NCBI GenBank assembly: GCA_022605955.1
Contig: JAKCOZ010000251.1
Coordinates: 186,001 to 250,000, forward strand
Length of the DNA: 64,000 bases
Reading direction: 5' to 3'
Source of the DNA: Rallus limicola
Taxonomy: Eukaryota > Chordata > Aves > Gruiformes > Rallidae
Notes under the pieces: model-generated
The model's input: the letters and a program-made list of their open reading frames with translations, nothing else
Database searches by the model: none
Told to the model about the DNA's origin: nothing
Shown: in pieces, positions 1 to 11,405 of the stretch
How positions within the stretch are numbered: position 1 is the stretch's first letter
Layout: each line of letters starts with the position of its first letter
Translations under genes and position numbers: made by a program

Positions 1-67
1 GGAAAAGGCTGAGAGCCAAAGTGACAGGGTCTGCTCGTGTGTCCTGTTAGGAGGTTTCAGACAAGCT

Positions 68-265
68 ATGCCTTTCAGGCCTAGCTTCTTTACTTTGGGA
101 GTTATTGCTGGACGTTTAGCATGTTTTGAACTGCAGTCTGCTAGGGCCGAGAAAAGCACCGTAGGAGGTTCCAGGCATGTTCCCTCTTTCCAGGCAAAGG
201 AAAAGGCTGAGAGCCAAAGTGACAGGGTCTGCTCGTGTGTCCTGTTAGGAGGTTTCAGACAAGCT
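68..265 (+). repeat. Reference monomer (first complete unit)
   Basis: This unit matches the array majority closely and serves as the coordinate frame. It has about 99 G/C of 198 bases. Landmarks are StuI AGGCCT at unit positions 10-15 (77-82), PstI CTGCAG at 64-69 (131-136), a short dyad GGCT-GAG-AGCC at 138-148, and a pyrimidine run ending in CCAG at 113-126. The four CpGs lie in GGACGT, GCCGAG, CACCGT and CTCGTG. TAGGAGGTT occurs at 95-103 and again at 179-187. No TTCG-N4-A-N2-CGGG (CENP-B box core) is present on either strand. The 198-bp length is close to a typical nucleosome repeat length; any phasing is inference. Confidence 0.95.
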
Positions 266-279
266 ATGCCTTTCAGGCC
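162..279 (+). repeat. Diverged internal duplication inside the monomer (shown in the first unit)
   Basis: Unit positions 95-110 (162-177) read TAGGAGGTTCCAGGCA and positions 179-194 (246-261) read TAGGAGGTTTCAGACA, which is 14 of 16 identical at an 84-bp offset. The similarity continues more weakly: each half holds a second TTYCAGRC-like word 18-19 bp further on (TTCCAGGC at 102 and 121; TTTCAGAC at 186, then TTTCAGGC at 6 of the next unit). Each monomer therefore carries two copies of a paired-motif module, the second running across the conventional unit junction. This suggests the 198-bp unit grew from a shorter ancestral element; that history is inference. Confidence 0.6.
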
Positions 280-3200
280 TAGCTTCTTTACTTTGGGAGT
301 TATTGCTGGACGTTTAGCATGTTGTGACCTGCAGTCTGCTAGGGCCGAGAAAAGCACCGTAGGAGGTTCCAGGCATGTTCCCTCTTTCCAGGCAAAGGAA
401 AAGGCTGAGAGCCAAAGTGACAGGGTCTGCTCGTGTGTCCTGTTAGGGGGTTTCAGACAAGCTATGCCTTTCAGGCCTAGCTTCTTTACTTTGGGAGTTA
501 TTGCTGGACGTTTAGCATGTTTTGAACTGCAGTCTGCTAGGGCCGAGAAAAGCACCGTAGGAGGTTCCAGGCATGTTCCCTCTTTCCAGGCAAAGGAAAA
601 GGCTGAGAGCCAAAGTGACAGGGTCTGCTCGTGTGTCCTGTTAGGAGGTTTCAGGCGAGCTATGCCTTTCAGGCCTAGCTTCTTTACTTTGGGAGTTATT
701 GCTGGACGTTTAGCATGTTTTGAACTGCAGTCTGCTAGGGCCGAGAAAAGCACCGTAGGAGGTTCCAGGCATGTTCCCTCTTTCCAGGCAAAGGAAAAGG
801 CTGAGAGCCAAAGTGACAGGGTCTGCTCGTGTGTCCTGTTAGGAGGTTTCAGACAAGCTATGCCTTTCAGGCCTAGCTTCTTTACTTTGGGAGTTATTGC
901 TGGACGTTTAGCATGTTGTGACCTGCAGTCTGCTAGGGCCGAGAAAAGCACCCTAGGAGGTTCCAGGCATGTTCCCTCTTTCCAGGCAAAGGAAAAGGCT
1001 GAGAGCCAAAGTGACAGGGTCTGCTCGTGTGTCCTGTTTGGAGGTTTCAGACAAGCTATGCCTTTCAGGCCTAGCTTCTTTACTTTGGGAGTTATTGCTG
1101 GACGTTTAGCATGTTTTGAACTGCAGTCTGCTAGGGCCGAGAAAAGCACCGTAGGAGGTTCCAGGCATGTTCCCTCTTTCCAGGCAAAGGAAAAGGCTGA
1201 GAGCCAAAGTGACAGGGTCTGCTCGTGTGTCCTGTTAGGAGGTTTCAGGCTAGCTATGCCTTTCAGGCCTCGCTTCTTTATTTTGGGAGTTATTGCTGGA
1301 CGTTTAGCATGTTTTGAACTGCAGTCTGCTAGGGCCGAGAAAAGCACCGTAGGAGGTTCCAGGCATGTTCCCTCTTTCCAGGCAAAGGAAAAGGCTGAGA
1401 GCCAAAGTGACAGGGTCTGCTCGTGTATCCTGTTAGGAGGTTTCAGACAAGCTATGCCTTTCAGTCCTAGCTTCTTTACTTTGGGAGTTATTGCTGGACG
1501 TTTAGCATGTTTTGAACTGCAGTCTGCTAGGGCCGAGAAAAGCACCGTAGGAGGTTCCAGGCATGTTCCCTCTTTCCAGGCAAAGGAAAAGGCTGAGAGC
1601 CAAAGTGACAGGGTCTGCTCGTGTGTCCTGTTAGGAGGTTTCAGACAAGCTATGCCTTTCAGGCCTAGATTCTTTACTTTGGGAGTTATTGCTGGACGTT
1701 TAGCATGTTTTGAACTGCAGTCTGCTAGGGCCGAGAAAAGCACCGTAGGAGGTTCCAGGCATGTTCCCTCTTTCCAGGCAAAGGAAAAGGCTGAGAGCCA
1801 AAGTGACAGGGTCTGCTCGTGTGTCCTGTTAGGAGGTTTCAGACAAGCTATGCCTTTCAGGCCTAGCTTCTTTACTTTGGGAGTTATTGCTGGACGTTTA
1901 GCATGTTTTGAACTGCAGTCTGCTAGGGCTGAGAAAAGCACAGTAGGAGGTTCCAGGCATGTTCCCTCTTTCCAGGCAAAGGAAAAGGCTGAGAGCCAAA
2001 GTGACAGGGTCTGCTCGTGTGTCCTGTTAGGAGGTTTCAGACAAGCTATGCCTTTCAGGCCTAGCTTCTTTACTTTGGGAGTTATTGCTGGACGTTTAGC
2101 ATGTTTTGAACTGCAGTCTGCTAGGGCCGAGAAAAGCACCGTAGGAGGTTCCAGGCATGTTCCCTCTTTCCAGGCAAAGGAAAAGGCTGAGAGCCAAAGT
2201 GACAGGGTCTGCTCGTGTGTCCTGTTAGGAGGTTTCAGACAAGCTATGCCTTTCAGGCCTAGCTTCTTTACTTTGGGAGTTATTGCTGGACGTTTAGCAT
2301 GTTTTGAACTGCAGTCTGCTAGGGCCGAGAAAAGCACCGTAGGAGGTTCCAGGCATGTTCCCTCTTTCCAGGCAAAGGAAAAGGCTGAGAGCCAAAGTGA
2401 CAGGGTCTGCTCGTGTGTCCTGTTAGGGGGTTTCAGACAAGCTATGCCTTTCAGGCCTAGCTTCTTTACTTTGGGAGTTATTGCTGGACGTTTAGCATGT
2501 TTTGAACTGCAGTCTGCTAGGGCCGAGAAAAGCACCGTAGGAGGTTCCAGGCATGTTCCCTCTTTCCAGGCAAAGGAAAAGGCTGAGAGCCAAAGTGACA
2601 GGGTCTGCTCGTGTGTCCTATTAGGAGGTTTCAGACAAGCTATGCCTTTCAGGCCTAGCTTCTTTACTTTGGGAGTTATTGCTGGACGTTTAGCATGTTT
2701 TGAACTGCAGTCTGCTAGGGCCGAGAAAAGCACCGTAGGAGGTTCCAGGCATGTTCCCTCTTTCCAGGCAAAGGAAAAGGCTGAGAGCCAAAGTGACAGG
2801 GTCTGCTCGTGTGTCCTGTTAGGAGGTTTCAGACAAGCTATGCCTTTCAGGCCTAGCTTCTTTACTTTGGGAGTTATTGCTGGACGTTTAGCATGTTGTG
2901 ACCTGCAGTCTGCTAGGGCCGAGAAAAGCACCGTAGGAGGTTCCAGGCATGTTCCCTCTTTCCAGGCAAAGGAAAAGGCTGAGAGCCAAAGTGACAGGGT
3001 CTGCTCGTGTGTCCTGTTAGGAGGTTTCAGACAAGCTATGCCTTTCAGGCCTAGCTTCTTTACTTTGGGAGTTATTGCTGGACGTTTAGCATGTTTTGAA
3101 CTGCAGTCTGCTAGGGCCGAGAAAAGCACCGTAGGAGGTTCCAGGCATGTTCCCTCTTTCCAGGCAAAGGAAAAGGCTGAGAGCCAAAGTGACAGGGGCT

Positions 3201-6200
3201 GCTCGTGTGTCCTGTTAGGGGGTTTCAGACAAGCTATGCCTTTCAGGCCTAGCTTCTTTACTTTGGGAGTTATTGCTGGACGTTTAGCATGTTTTGAACT
3301 GCAGTCTGCTAGGGCCGAGAAAAGCACCGTAGGAGGTTCCAGGCATGTTCCCTCTTTCCAGGCAAAGGAAAAGGCTGAGAGCCAAAGTGACAGGGTCTGC
3401 TCGTGTGTCCTGTTAGGAGGTTTCAGACAAGCTATGCCTTTCAGGCCTAGCTTCTTTACTTTGGGAGTTATTGCTGGACGTTTAGCATGTTGTGACCTGC
3501 AGTCTGCTAGGGCCGAGAAAAGCACCGTAGGAGGTTCCAGGCATGTTCCCTCTTTCCAGGCAAAGAAAAAGGCTGAGAGCCAAAGTGACAGGGTCTGCTC
3601 GTGTGTCTTGTTAGGGGGTTTCAGACAAGCTATGCCTTTCAGGCCTAGCTTCTTTACTTTGGGAGTTATTGCTGGACGTTTAGCATGTTTTGAACTGCAG
3701 TCTGCTAGGGCCGAGAAAAGCACCGTAGGAGGTTCCAGGCATGTTCCCTCTTTCCAGGCAAAGGAAAAGGCTGAGAGCCAAAGTGACAGGGTCTGCTCGT
3801 GTGTCCTGTTAGGAGGTTTCAGACAAGCTATGCCTTTCAGGCCTCGCTTCTTTATTTTGGGAGTTATTGCTGGACGTTTAGCATGTTTTGAACTGCAGTC
3901 TGCTAGGGCCGAGAAAAGCACCGTAGGAGGTTCCAGGCATGTTCCCTCTTTCCAGGCAAAGGAAAAGGCTGAGAGCCAAAGTGACAGGGTCTGCTCGTGT
4001 GTCCTGTTAGGAGGTTTCAGACAAGCTATGCCTTTCAGGCCTAGCTTCTTTACTTTGGGAGTTATTGCTGGACGTTTAGCATGTTTTGAACTGCAGTCTG
4101 CTAGGGCCGAGAAAAGCACCGTAGGAGGTTCCAGGCATGTTCCCTCTTTCCAGGCAAAGGAAAAGGCTGAGAGCCAAAGTGACAGGGTCTGCTCGTGTGT
4201 CCTGTTAGGAGGTTTCAGACAAGCTATGCCTTTCAGGCCTAGCTTCTTTACTTTGGGAGTTATTGCTGGACGTTTAGCATGTTGTGACCTGCAGTCTGCT
4301 AGGGCCGAGAAAAGCACCGTAGGAGGTTCCAGGCATGTTCCCTCTTTCCAGGCAAAGGAAAAGGCTGAGAGCCAAAGTGACAGGGTCTGCTCGTGTGTCC
4401 TGTTAGGGGGTTTCAGACAAGCTATGCCTTTCAGGCCTAGCTTCTTTACTTTGGGAGTTATTGCTGGACGTTTAGCATGTTTTGAACTGCAGTCTGCTAG
4501 GGCCGAGAAAAGCACCGTAGGAGGTTCCAGGCATGTTCCCTCTTTCCAGGCAAAGGAAAAGGCTGAGAGCCAAAGTGACAGGGTCTGCTCGTGTGTCCTG
4601 TTAGGGGGTTTCAGACAAGCTATGCCTTTCAGGCCTAGCTTCTTTACTTTGGGAGTTATTGCTGGACGTTTAGCATGTTTTGAACTGCAGTCTGCTAGGG
4701 CCGAGAAAAGCACCGTAGGAGGTTCCAGGCATGTTCCCTCTTTCCAGGCAAAGGAAAAGGCTGAGAGCCAAAGTGACAGGGTCTGCTCGTGTGTCCTGTT
4801 AGGAGGTTTCAGGCGAGCTATGCCTTTCAGGCCTAGCTTCTTTACTTTGGGAGTTATTGCTGGACGTTTAGCATGTTTTGAACTGCAGTCTGCTAGGGCC
4901 GAGAAAAGCACCGTAGGAGGTTCCAGGCATGTTCCCTCTTTCCAGGCAAAGGAAAAGGCTGAGAGCCAAAGTGACAGGGTCTGCTCGTGTATCCTGTTAG
5001 GAGGTTTCAGGCGAGCTATGCCTTTCAGGCCTAGCTTCTTTACTTTGGGAGTTATTGCTGGACGTTTAGCATGTTTTGAACTGCAGTCTGCTAGGGCCGA
5101 GAAAAGCACCGTAGGAGGTTCCAGGCATGTTCCCTCTTTCCAGGCAAAGGAAAAGGCTGAGAGCCAAAGTGACAGGGTCTGCTCGTGTGTCCTGTTAGGG
5201 GGTTTCAGACGAGCTATGCCTTTCAGGCCTAGCTTCTTTACTTTGGGAGTTATTGCTGGACGTTTAGCATGTTTTGAACTGCAGTCTGCTAGGGCCGAGA
5301 AAAGCACCGTAGGAGGTTCCAGGCATGTTCCCTCTTTCCAGGCAAAGGAAAAGGCTGAGAGCCAAAGTGACAGGGTCTGCTCGTGTGTCCTGTTAGGAGG
5401 TTTTAGACAAGCTATGCCTTTCAGGCCTAGCTTCTTTACTTTGGGAGTTATTGCTGGACGTTTAGCATGTTTTGAACTGCAGTCTGCTAGGGCCGAGAAA
5501 AGCACCGTAGGAGGTTCCAGGCATGTTCCCTCTTTCCAGGCAAAGGAAAAGGCTGAGAGCCAAAGTGACAGGGTCTGCTCGTGTGTCCTGTTAGGAGGTT
5601 TCAGACAAGCTATGCCTTTCAGGCCTAGCTTCTTTACTTTGGGAGTTATTGCTGGACGTTTAGCATGTTTTGAACTGCAGTCTGCTAGGGCCGAGAAAAG
5701 CACCGTAGGAGGTTCCAGGCATGTTCCCTCTTTCCAGGCAAAGGAAAAGGCTGAGAGCCAAAGTGACAGGGTCTGCTCGTGTGTCCTGTTAGGGGGTTTC
5801 AGACAAGCTATGCCTTTCAGGCCTAGCTTCTTTACTTTGGGAGTTATTGCTGGACGTTTAGCATGTTTTGAACTGCAGTCTGCTAGGGCCGAGAAAAGCA
5901 CCGTAGGAGGTTCCAGGCATGTTCCCTCTTTCCAGGCAAAGGAAAAGGCTGAGAGCCAAAGTGACAGGGTCTGCTCGTGTGTCCTGTTAGGGGGTTTCAG
6001 ACAAGCTATGCCTTTCAGGCCTAGCTTCTTTACTTTGGGAGTTATTGCTGGACGTTTAGCATGTTTTGAACTGCAGTCTGCTAGGGCCGAGAAAAGCACC
6101 GTAGGAGGTTCCAGGCATGTTCCCTCTTTCCAGGCAAAGGAAAAGGCTGAGAGCCAAAGTGACAGGGTCTGCTCGTGTGTCCTGTTAGGAGGTTTCAGAC

Positions 6201-7248
6201 AAGCTATGCCTTTCAGGCCTAGCTTCTTTACTTTGGGAGTTATTGCTGGACGTTTAGCATGTTTTGAACTGCAGTCTGCTAGGGCCGAGAAAAGCACCGT
6301 AGGAGGTTCCAGGCATGTTCCCTCTTTCCAGGCAAAGGAAAAGGCTGAGAGCCAAAGTGACAGGGTCTGCTCGTGTGTCCTGTTAGGAGGTTTCAGACAA
6401 GCTATGCCTTTCAGGCCTCGCTTCTTTACTTTGGGAGTTATTGCTGGACGTTTAGCATGTTTTGAACTGCAGTCTGCTAGGGCCGAGAAAAGCACCGTAG
6501 GAGGTTCCAGGCATGTTCCCTCTTTCCAGGCAAAGGAAAAGGCTGAGAGCCAAAGTGACAGGGTTTGCTCGTGTATCCTGTTAGGAGGTTTCAGACAAGC
6601 TATGCCTTTCAGGCCTAGCTTCTTTACTTTGGGAGTTATTGCTGGACGTTTAGCATGTTGTGACCTGCAGTCTGCTAGGGCCGAGAAAAGCACCGTAGGA
6701 GGTTCCAGGCATGTTCCCTCTTTCCAGGCAAAGGAAAAGGCTGAGAGCCAAAGTGACAGGGTCTGCTCGTGTGTCCTGTTAGGAGGTTTCAGACAAGCTA
6801 TGCCTTTCAGGCCTAGCTTCTTTACTTTGGGAGTTATTGCTGGACGTTTAGCATGTTTTGAACTGCAGTCTGCCAGGGCCGAGAAAAGCACCGTAGGAGG
6901 TTCCAGGCATGTTCCCTCTTTCCAGGCAAAGGAAAAGGCTGAGAGCCAAAGTGACAGGGTCTGCTCGTGTGTCCTGTCAGGAGGTTTCAGACGAGCTATG
7001 CCTTTCCGGCCTAGCTTCTTTACTTTGGGAGTTATTGCTGGACGTTTAGCATGTTTTGAACTGCAGTCTGCTAGGGCCGAGAAAAGCACCGTAGGAGGTT
7101 CCAGGCATGTTCCCTCTTTCCAGGCAAAGGAAAAGGCTGAGAGCCAAAGTGACAGGGTCTGCTCGTGTGTCCTGTTAGGAGGTTTCAGACAAGCTATGCC
7201 TTTCAGGCCTAGCTTCTTTACTTTGGGAGTTATTGCTGGACGTTTAGC

Positions 7249-10200
7249 ATGTTTGAACTGCAGTCTGCTAGGGCCGAGAAAAGCACCGTAGGAGGTTCCA
7301 GGCATGTTCCCTCTTTCCAGGCAAAGGAAAAGGCTGAGAGCCAAAGTGACAGGGTCTGCTCGTGTGTCCTGTTAGGAGGTTTCAGACAAGCTATGCCTTT
7401 CAGGCCTAGCTTCTTTACTTTGGGAGTTATTGCTGGACGTTTAGCATGTTTTGAACTGCAGTCTGCTAGGGCCGAGAAAAGCACCGTAGGAGGTTCCAGG
7501 CATGTTCCCTCTTTCCAGGCAAAGGAAAAGGCTGAGAGCCAAAGTGACAGGGTCTGCTCGTGTGTCCTGTTAGGAGGTTTCAGACGAGCTATGCCTTTCA
7601 GGCCTAGCTTCTTTACTTTGGGAGTTATTGCTGGACGTTTAGCATGTTTTGAACTGCAGTCTGCTAGGGCCGAGAAAAGCACCGTAGGAGGTTCCAGGCA
7701 TGTTCCCTCTTTCCAGGCAAAGGAAAAGGCTGAGAGCCAAAGTGACAGGGTCTGCTCGTGTGTCCTGTTAGGAGGTTTCAGACAAGCTATGCCTTTCAGG
7801 CCTAGCTTCTTTACTTTGGGAGTTATTGCTGGACGTTTAGCATGTTGTGACCTGCAGTCTGCTAGGGCCGAGAAAAGCACCGTAGGAGGTTCCAGGCATG
7901 TTCCCTCTTTCCAGGCAAAGGAAAAGGCTGAGAGCCAAAGTGACAGGGTCTGCTCGTGTGTCCTGTTAGGAGGTTTCAGACAAGCTATGCCTTTCAGGCC
8001 TAGCTTCTTTACTTTGGGAGTTATTGCTGGACGTTTAGCATGTTTTGAACTGCAGTCTGCTAGGGCCGAGAAAAGCACCGTAGGAGGTTCCAGGCATGTT
8101 CCCTCTTTCCAGGCAAAGGAAAAGGCTGAGAGCCAAAGTGACAGGGTCTGCTCGTGTGTCCTGTTAGGAGGTTTCAGGCGAGCTATGCCTTTCAGGCCTA
8201 GCTTCTTTACTTTGGGAGTTATTGCTGGACGTTTAGCATGTTTTGAACTGCAGTCTGCTAGGGCCGAGAAAAGCACCGTAGGAGGTTCCAGGCATGTTCC
8301 CTCTTTCCAGGCAAAGGAAAAGGCTGAGAGCCAAAGTGACAGGGTCTGCTCGTGTATCCTGTTAGGAGGTTTCAGGCGAGCTATGCCTTTCAGGCCTAGC
8401 TTCTTTACTTTGGGAGTTATTGCTGGACGTTTAGCATGTTTTGAACTGCAGTCTGCTAGGGCCGAGAAAAGCACCGTAGGAGGTTCCAGGCATGTTCCCT
8501 CTTTCCAGGCAAAGGAAAAGGCTGAGAGCCAAAGTGACAGGGTCTGCTCGTGTGTCCTGTTAGGAGGTTTCAGACAAGCTATGCCTTTCAGGCCTAGCTT
8601 CTTTACTTTGGGAGTTATTGCTGGACGTTTAGCATGTTTTGAACTGCAGTCTGCTAGGGCCGAGAAAAGCACCGTAGGAGGTTCCAGGCATGTTCCCTCT
8701 TTCCAGGCAAAGGAAAAGGCTGAGAGCCAAAGTGACAGGGTCTGCTCGTGTGTCCTGTTAGGAGGTTTCAGACAAGCTATGCCTTTCAGGCCTAGCTTCT
8801 TTACTTTGGGAGTTATTGCTGGACGTTTAGCATGTTTTGAACTGCAGTCTGCTAGGGCCGAGAAAAGCACCGTAGGAGGTTCCAGGCATGTTCCCTCTTT
8901 CCAGGCAAAGGAAAAGGCTGAGAGCCAAAGTGACAGGGTCTGCTCGTGTGTCCTGTTAGGAGGTTTCAGACAAGCTATGCCTTTCAGGCCTCGCTTCTTT
9001 ACTTTGGGAGTTATTGCTGGACGTTTAGCATGTTTTGAACTGCAGTCTGCTAGGGCCGAGAAAAGCACCGTAGGAGGTTCCAGGCATGTTCCCTCTTTCC
9101 AGGCAAAGGAAAAGGCTGAGAGCCAAAGTGACAGGGTCTGCTCGTGTGTCCTGTTAGGAGGTTTCAGGCGAGCTATGCCTTTCAGGCCTCGCTTCTTTAT
9201 TTTGGGAGTTATTGCTGGACGTTTAGCATGTTTTGAACTGCAGTCTGCTAGGGCCGAGAAAAGCACCGTAGGAGGTTCCAGGCATGTTCCCTCTTTCCAG
9301 GCAAAGGAAAAGGCTGAGAGCCAAAGTGACAGGGTCTGCTCGTGTGTCCTGTTAGGGGGTTTCAGACGAGCTATGCCTTTCAGGCCTAGCTTCATTACTT
9401 TGGGAATTATTGCTGGACGTTTAGCATGTTTTGAACTGCAGTCTGCTAGGGCCGAGAAAAGCACCGTAGGAGGTTCCAGGCATGTTCCCTCTTTCCAGGC
9501 AAAGGAAAAGGCTGAGAGCCAAAGTGACAGGGTCTGCTCGTGTGTCCTGTTAGGAGGTTTTAGACAAGCTATGCCTTTCAGGCCTAGCTTCTTTACTTTG
9601 GGAGTTATTGCTGGACGTTTAGCATGTTTTGAACTGCAGTCTGCTAGGGCCGAGAAAAGCACCGTAGGAGGTTCCAGGCATGTTCCCTCTTTCCAGGCAA
9701 AGGAAAAGGCTGAGAGCCAAAGTGACAGGGTCTGCTCGTGTGTCCTGTTAGGGGGTTTCAGACAAGCTATGCCTTTCAGGCCTAGCTTCTTTACTTTGGG
9801 AGTTATTGCTGGACGTTTAGCATGTTTTGAACTGCAGTCTGCTAGGGCCGAGAAAAGCACCGTAGGAGGTTCCAGGCATGTTCCCTCTTTCCAGGCAAAG
9901 GAAAAGGCTGAGAGCCAAAGTGACAGGGTCTGCTCGTGTGTCCTGTTAGGAGGTTTCAGACAAGCTATGCCTTTCAGGCCTAGCTTCTTTACTTTGGGAG
10001 TTATTGCTGGACGTTTAGCATGTTTTGAACTGCAGTCTGCTAGGGCCGAGAAAAGCACCGTAGGAGGTTCCAGGCATGTTCCCTCTTTCCAGGCAAAGGA
10101 AAAGGCTGAGAGCCAAAGTGACAGGGTCTGCTCGTGTGTCCTGTTAGGAGGTTTCAGACAAGCTATGCCTTTCAGGCCTAGCTTCTTTACTTTGGGAGTT

Positions 10201-11405
10201 ATTGCTGGACGTTTAGCATGTTGTGACCTGCAGTCTGCTAGGGCCGAGAAAAGCACCGTAGGAGGTTCCAGGCATGTTCCCTCTTTCCAGGCAAAGGAAA
10301 AGGCTGAGAGCCAAAGTGACAGGGTCTGCTCGTGTGTCCTGTTTGGAGGTTTCAGACAAGCTATGCCTTTCAGGCCTAGCTTCTTTACTTTGGGAGTTAT
10401 TGCTGGACGTTTAGCATGTTTTGAACTGCAGTCTGCTAGGGCCGAGAAAAGCACCGTAGGAGGTTCCAGGCATGTTCCCTCTTTCCAGGCAAAGGAAAAG
10501 GCTGAGAGCCAAAGTGACAGGGTCTGCTCGTGTGTCCTGTTAGGAGGTTTCAGGCGAGCTATGCCTTTCAGGCCTCGCTTCTTTACTTTGGGAGTTATTG
10601 CTGGACGTTTAGCATGTTTTGAACTGCAGTCTGCTAGGGCCGAGAAAAGCACCGTAGGAGGTTCCAGGCATGTTCCCTCTTTCCAGGCAAAGGAAAAGGC
10701 TGAGAGCCAAAGTGACAGGGTTTGCTCGTGTATCCTGTTAGGAGGTTTCAGACAAGCTATGCCTTTCAGGCCTAGCTTCTTTACTTTGGGAGTTATTGCT
10801 GGACGTTTAGCATGTTTTGAACTGCAGTCTGCTAGGGCCGAGAAAAGCACCGTAGGAGGTTCCAGGCATGTTCCCTCTTTCCAGGCAAAGGAAAAGGCTG
10901 AGAGCCAAAGTGACAGGGTCTGCTCGTGTGTCCTGTTAGGAGGTTTCAGACAAGCTATGCCTTTCAGGCCTAGCTTCTTTACTTTGGGAGTTATTGCTGG
11001 ACGTTTAGCATGTTTTGAACTGCAGTCTGCCAGGGCCGAGAAAAGCACCGTAGGAGGTTCCAGGCATGTTCCCTCTTTCCAGGCAAAGGAAAAGGCTGAG
11101 AGCCAAAGTGACAGGGTCTGCTCGTGTGTCCTGTCAGGAGGTTTCAGACGAGCTATGCCTTTCCGGCCTAGCTTCTTTACTTTGGGAGTTATTGCTGGAC
11201 GTTTAGCATGTTTTGAACTGCAGTGTGCTAGGGCCGAGAAAAGCACCGTAGGAGGTTCCAGGCATGTTCCCTCTTTCCAGGCAAAGGAAAAGGCTGAGAG
11301 CCAAAGTGACAGGGTCTGCTCGTGTGTCCTGTTAGGAGGTTTCAGACAAGCTATGCCTTTCAGGCCTAGCTTCTTTACTTTGGGAGTTATTGCTGGACGT
11401 TTAGC
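7249..11405 (+). repeat. Zone A block of 21 monomers between one-T deletions
   Basis: The interval is 4,157 bp, which is 21 x 198 minus 1. It starts at a unit with GCATGTTTGAACTG (three T instead of four) and ends just before the next such unit. Its terminal module copies that of the preceding block: CTGCCAGG near 11029, CTGTCAGG near 11131, TTCCGGCC near 11161, then the deletion. Near its start the order is GACAAG, GACGAG, GACAAG, as in the next block. Private changes include TTCATTACTTTGGGAATT near 9391 and CAGTGTGCTAGG near 11221. Shared ends with a diverging middle fit a higher-order repeat unit. Confidence 0.8.

Larger units (their letters stand above)
1..7248 (+). repeat. Zone A, first block (36+ monomers, left end open)
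   Basis: About 36.6 units run up to the first one-T deletion. The block carries linked variants rare elsewhere. TTGTGACCTG (two linked changes from TTTTGAACTG) occurs near 321, 915, 2895, 3489, 4281 and 6657. CCTCGCTTC occurs near 1269, 3843 and 6417. GTGTATCC occurs near 1424, 4988 and 6572. The block ends in an ordered module of successive units: CTGCCAGG (6871), CTGTCAGG plus GACGAG (6974-6993), TTCCGGCC (7004), then the one-T deletion at 7252-7254. The same ordered ending recurs before 11.41 kb and, with one change, before 15.76 kb. Confidence 0.8.

Noticed and set aside
205..215. GGCT-GAG-AGCC dyad as a functional hairpin or terminator
   Set aside because: A four-base stem with a three-base loop is too weak to support a call and is expected by chance in 198 bp.
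68..7291. Giant + strand open frame (2,407 codons) as a real repetitive protein gene
   Set aside because: It is the satellite read in its one open frame. It ends at a one-T deletion, starts anywhere a unit ATG is available, has no unique ends, and common variants change residues freely.
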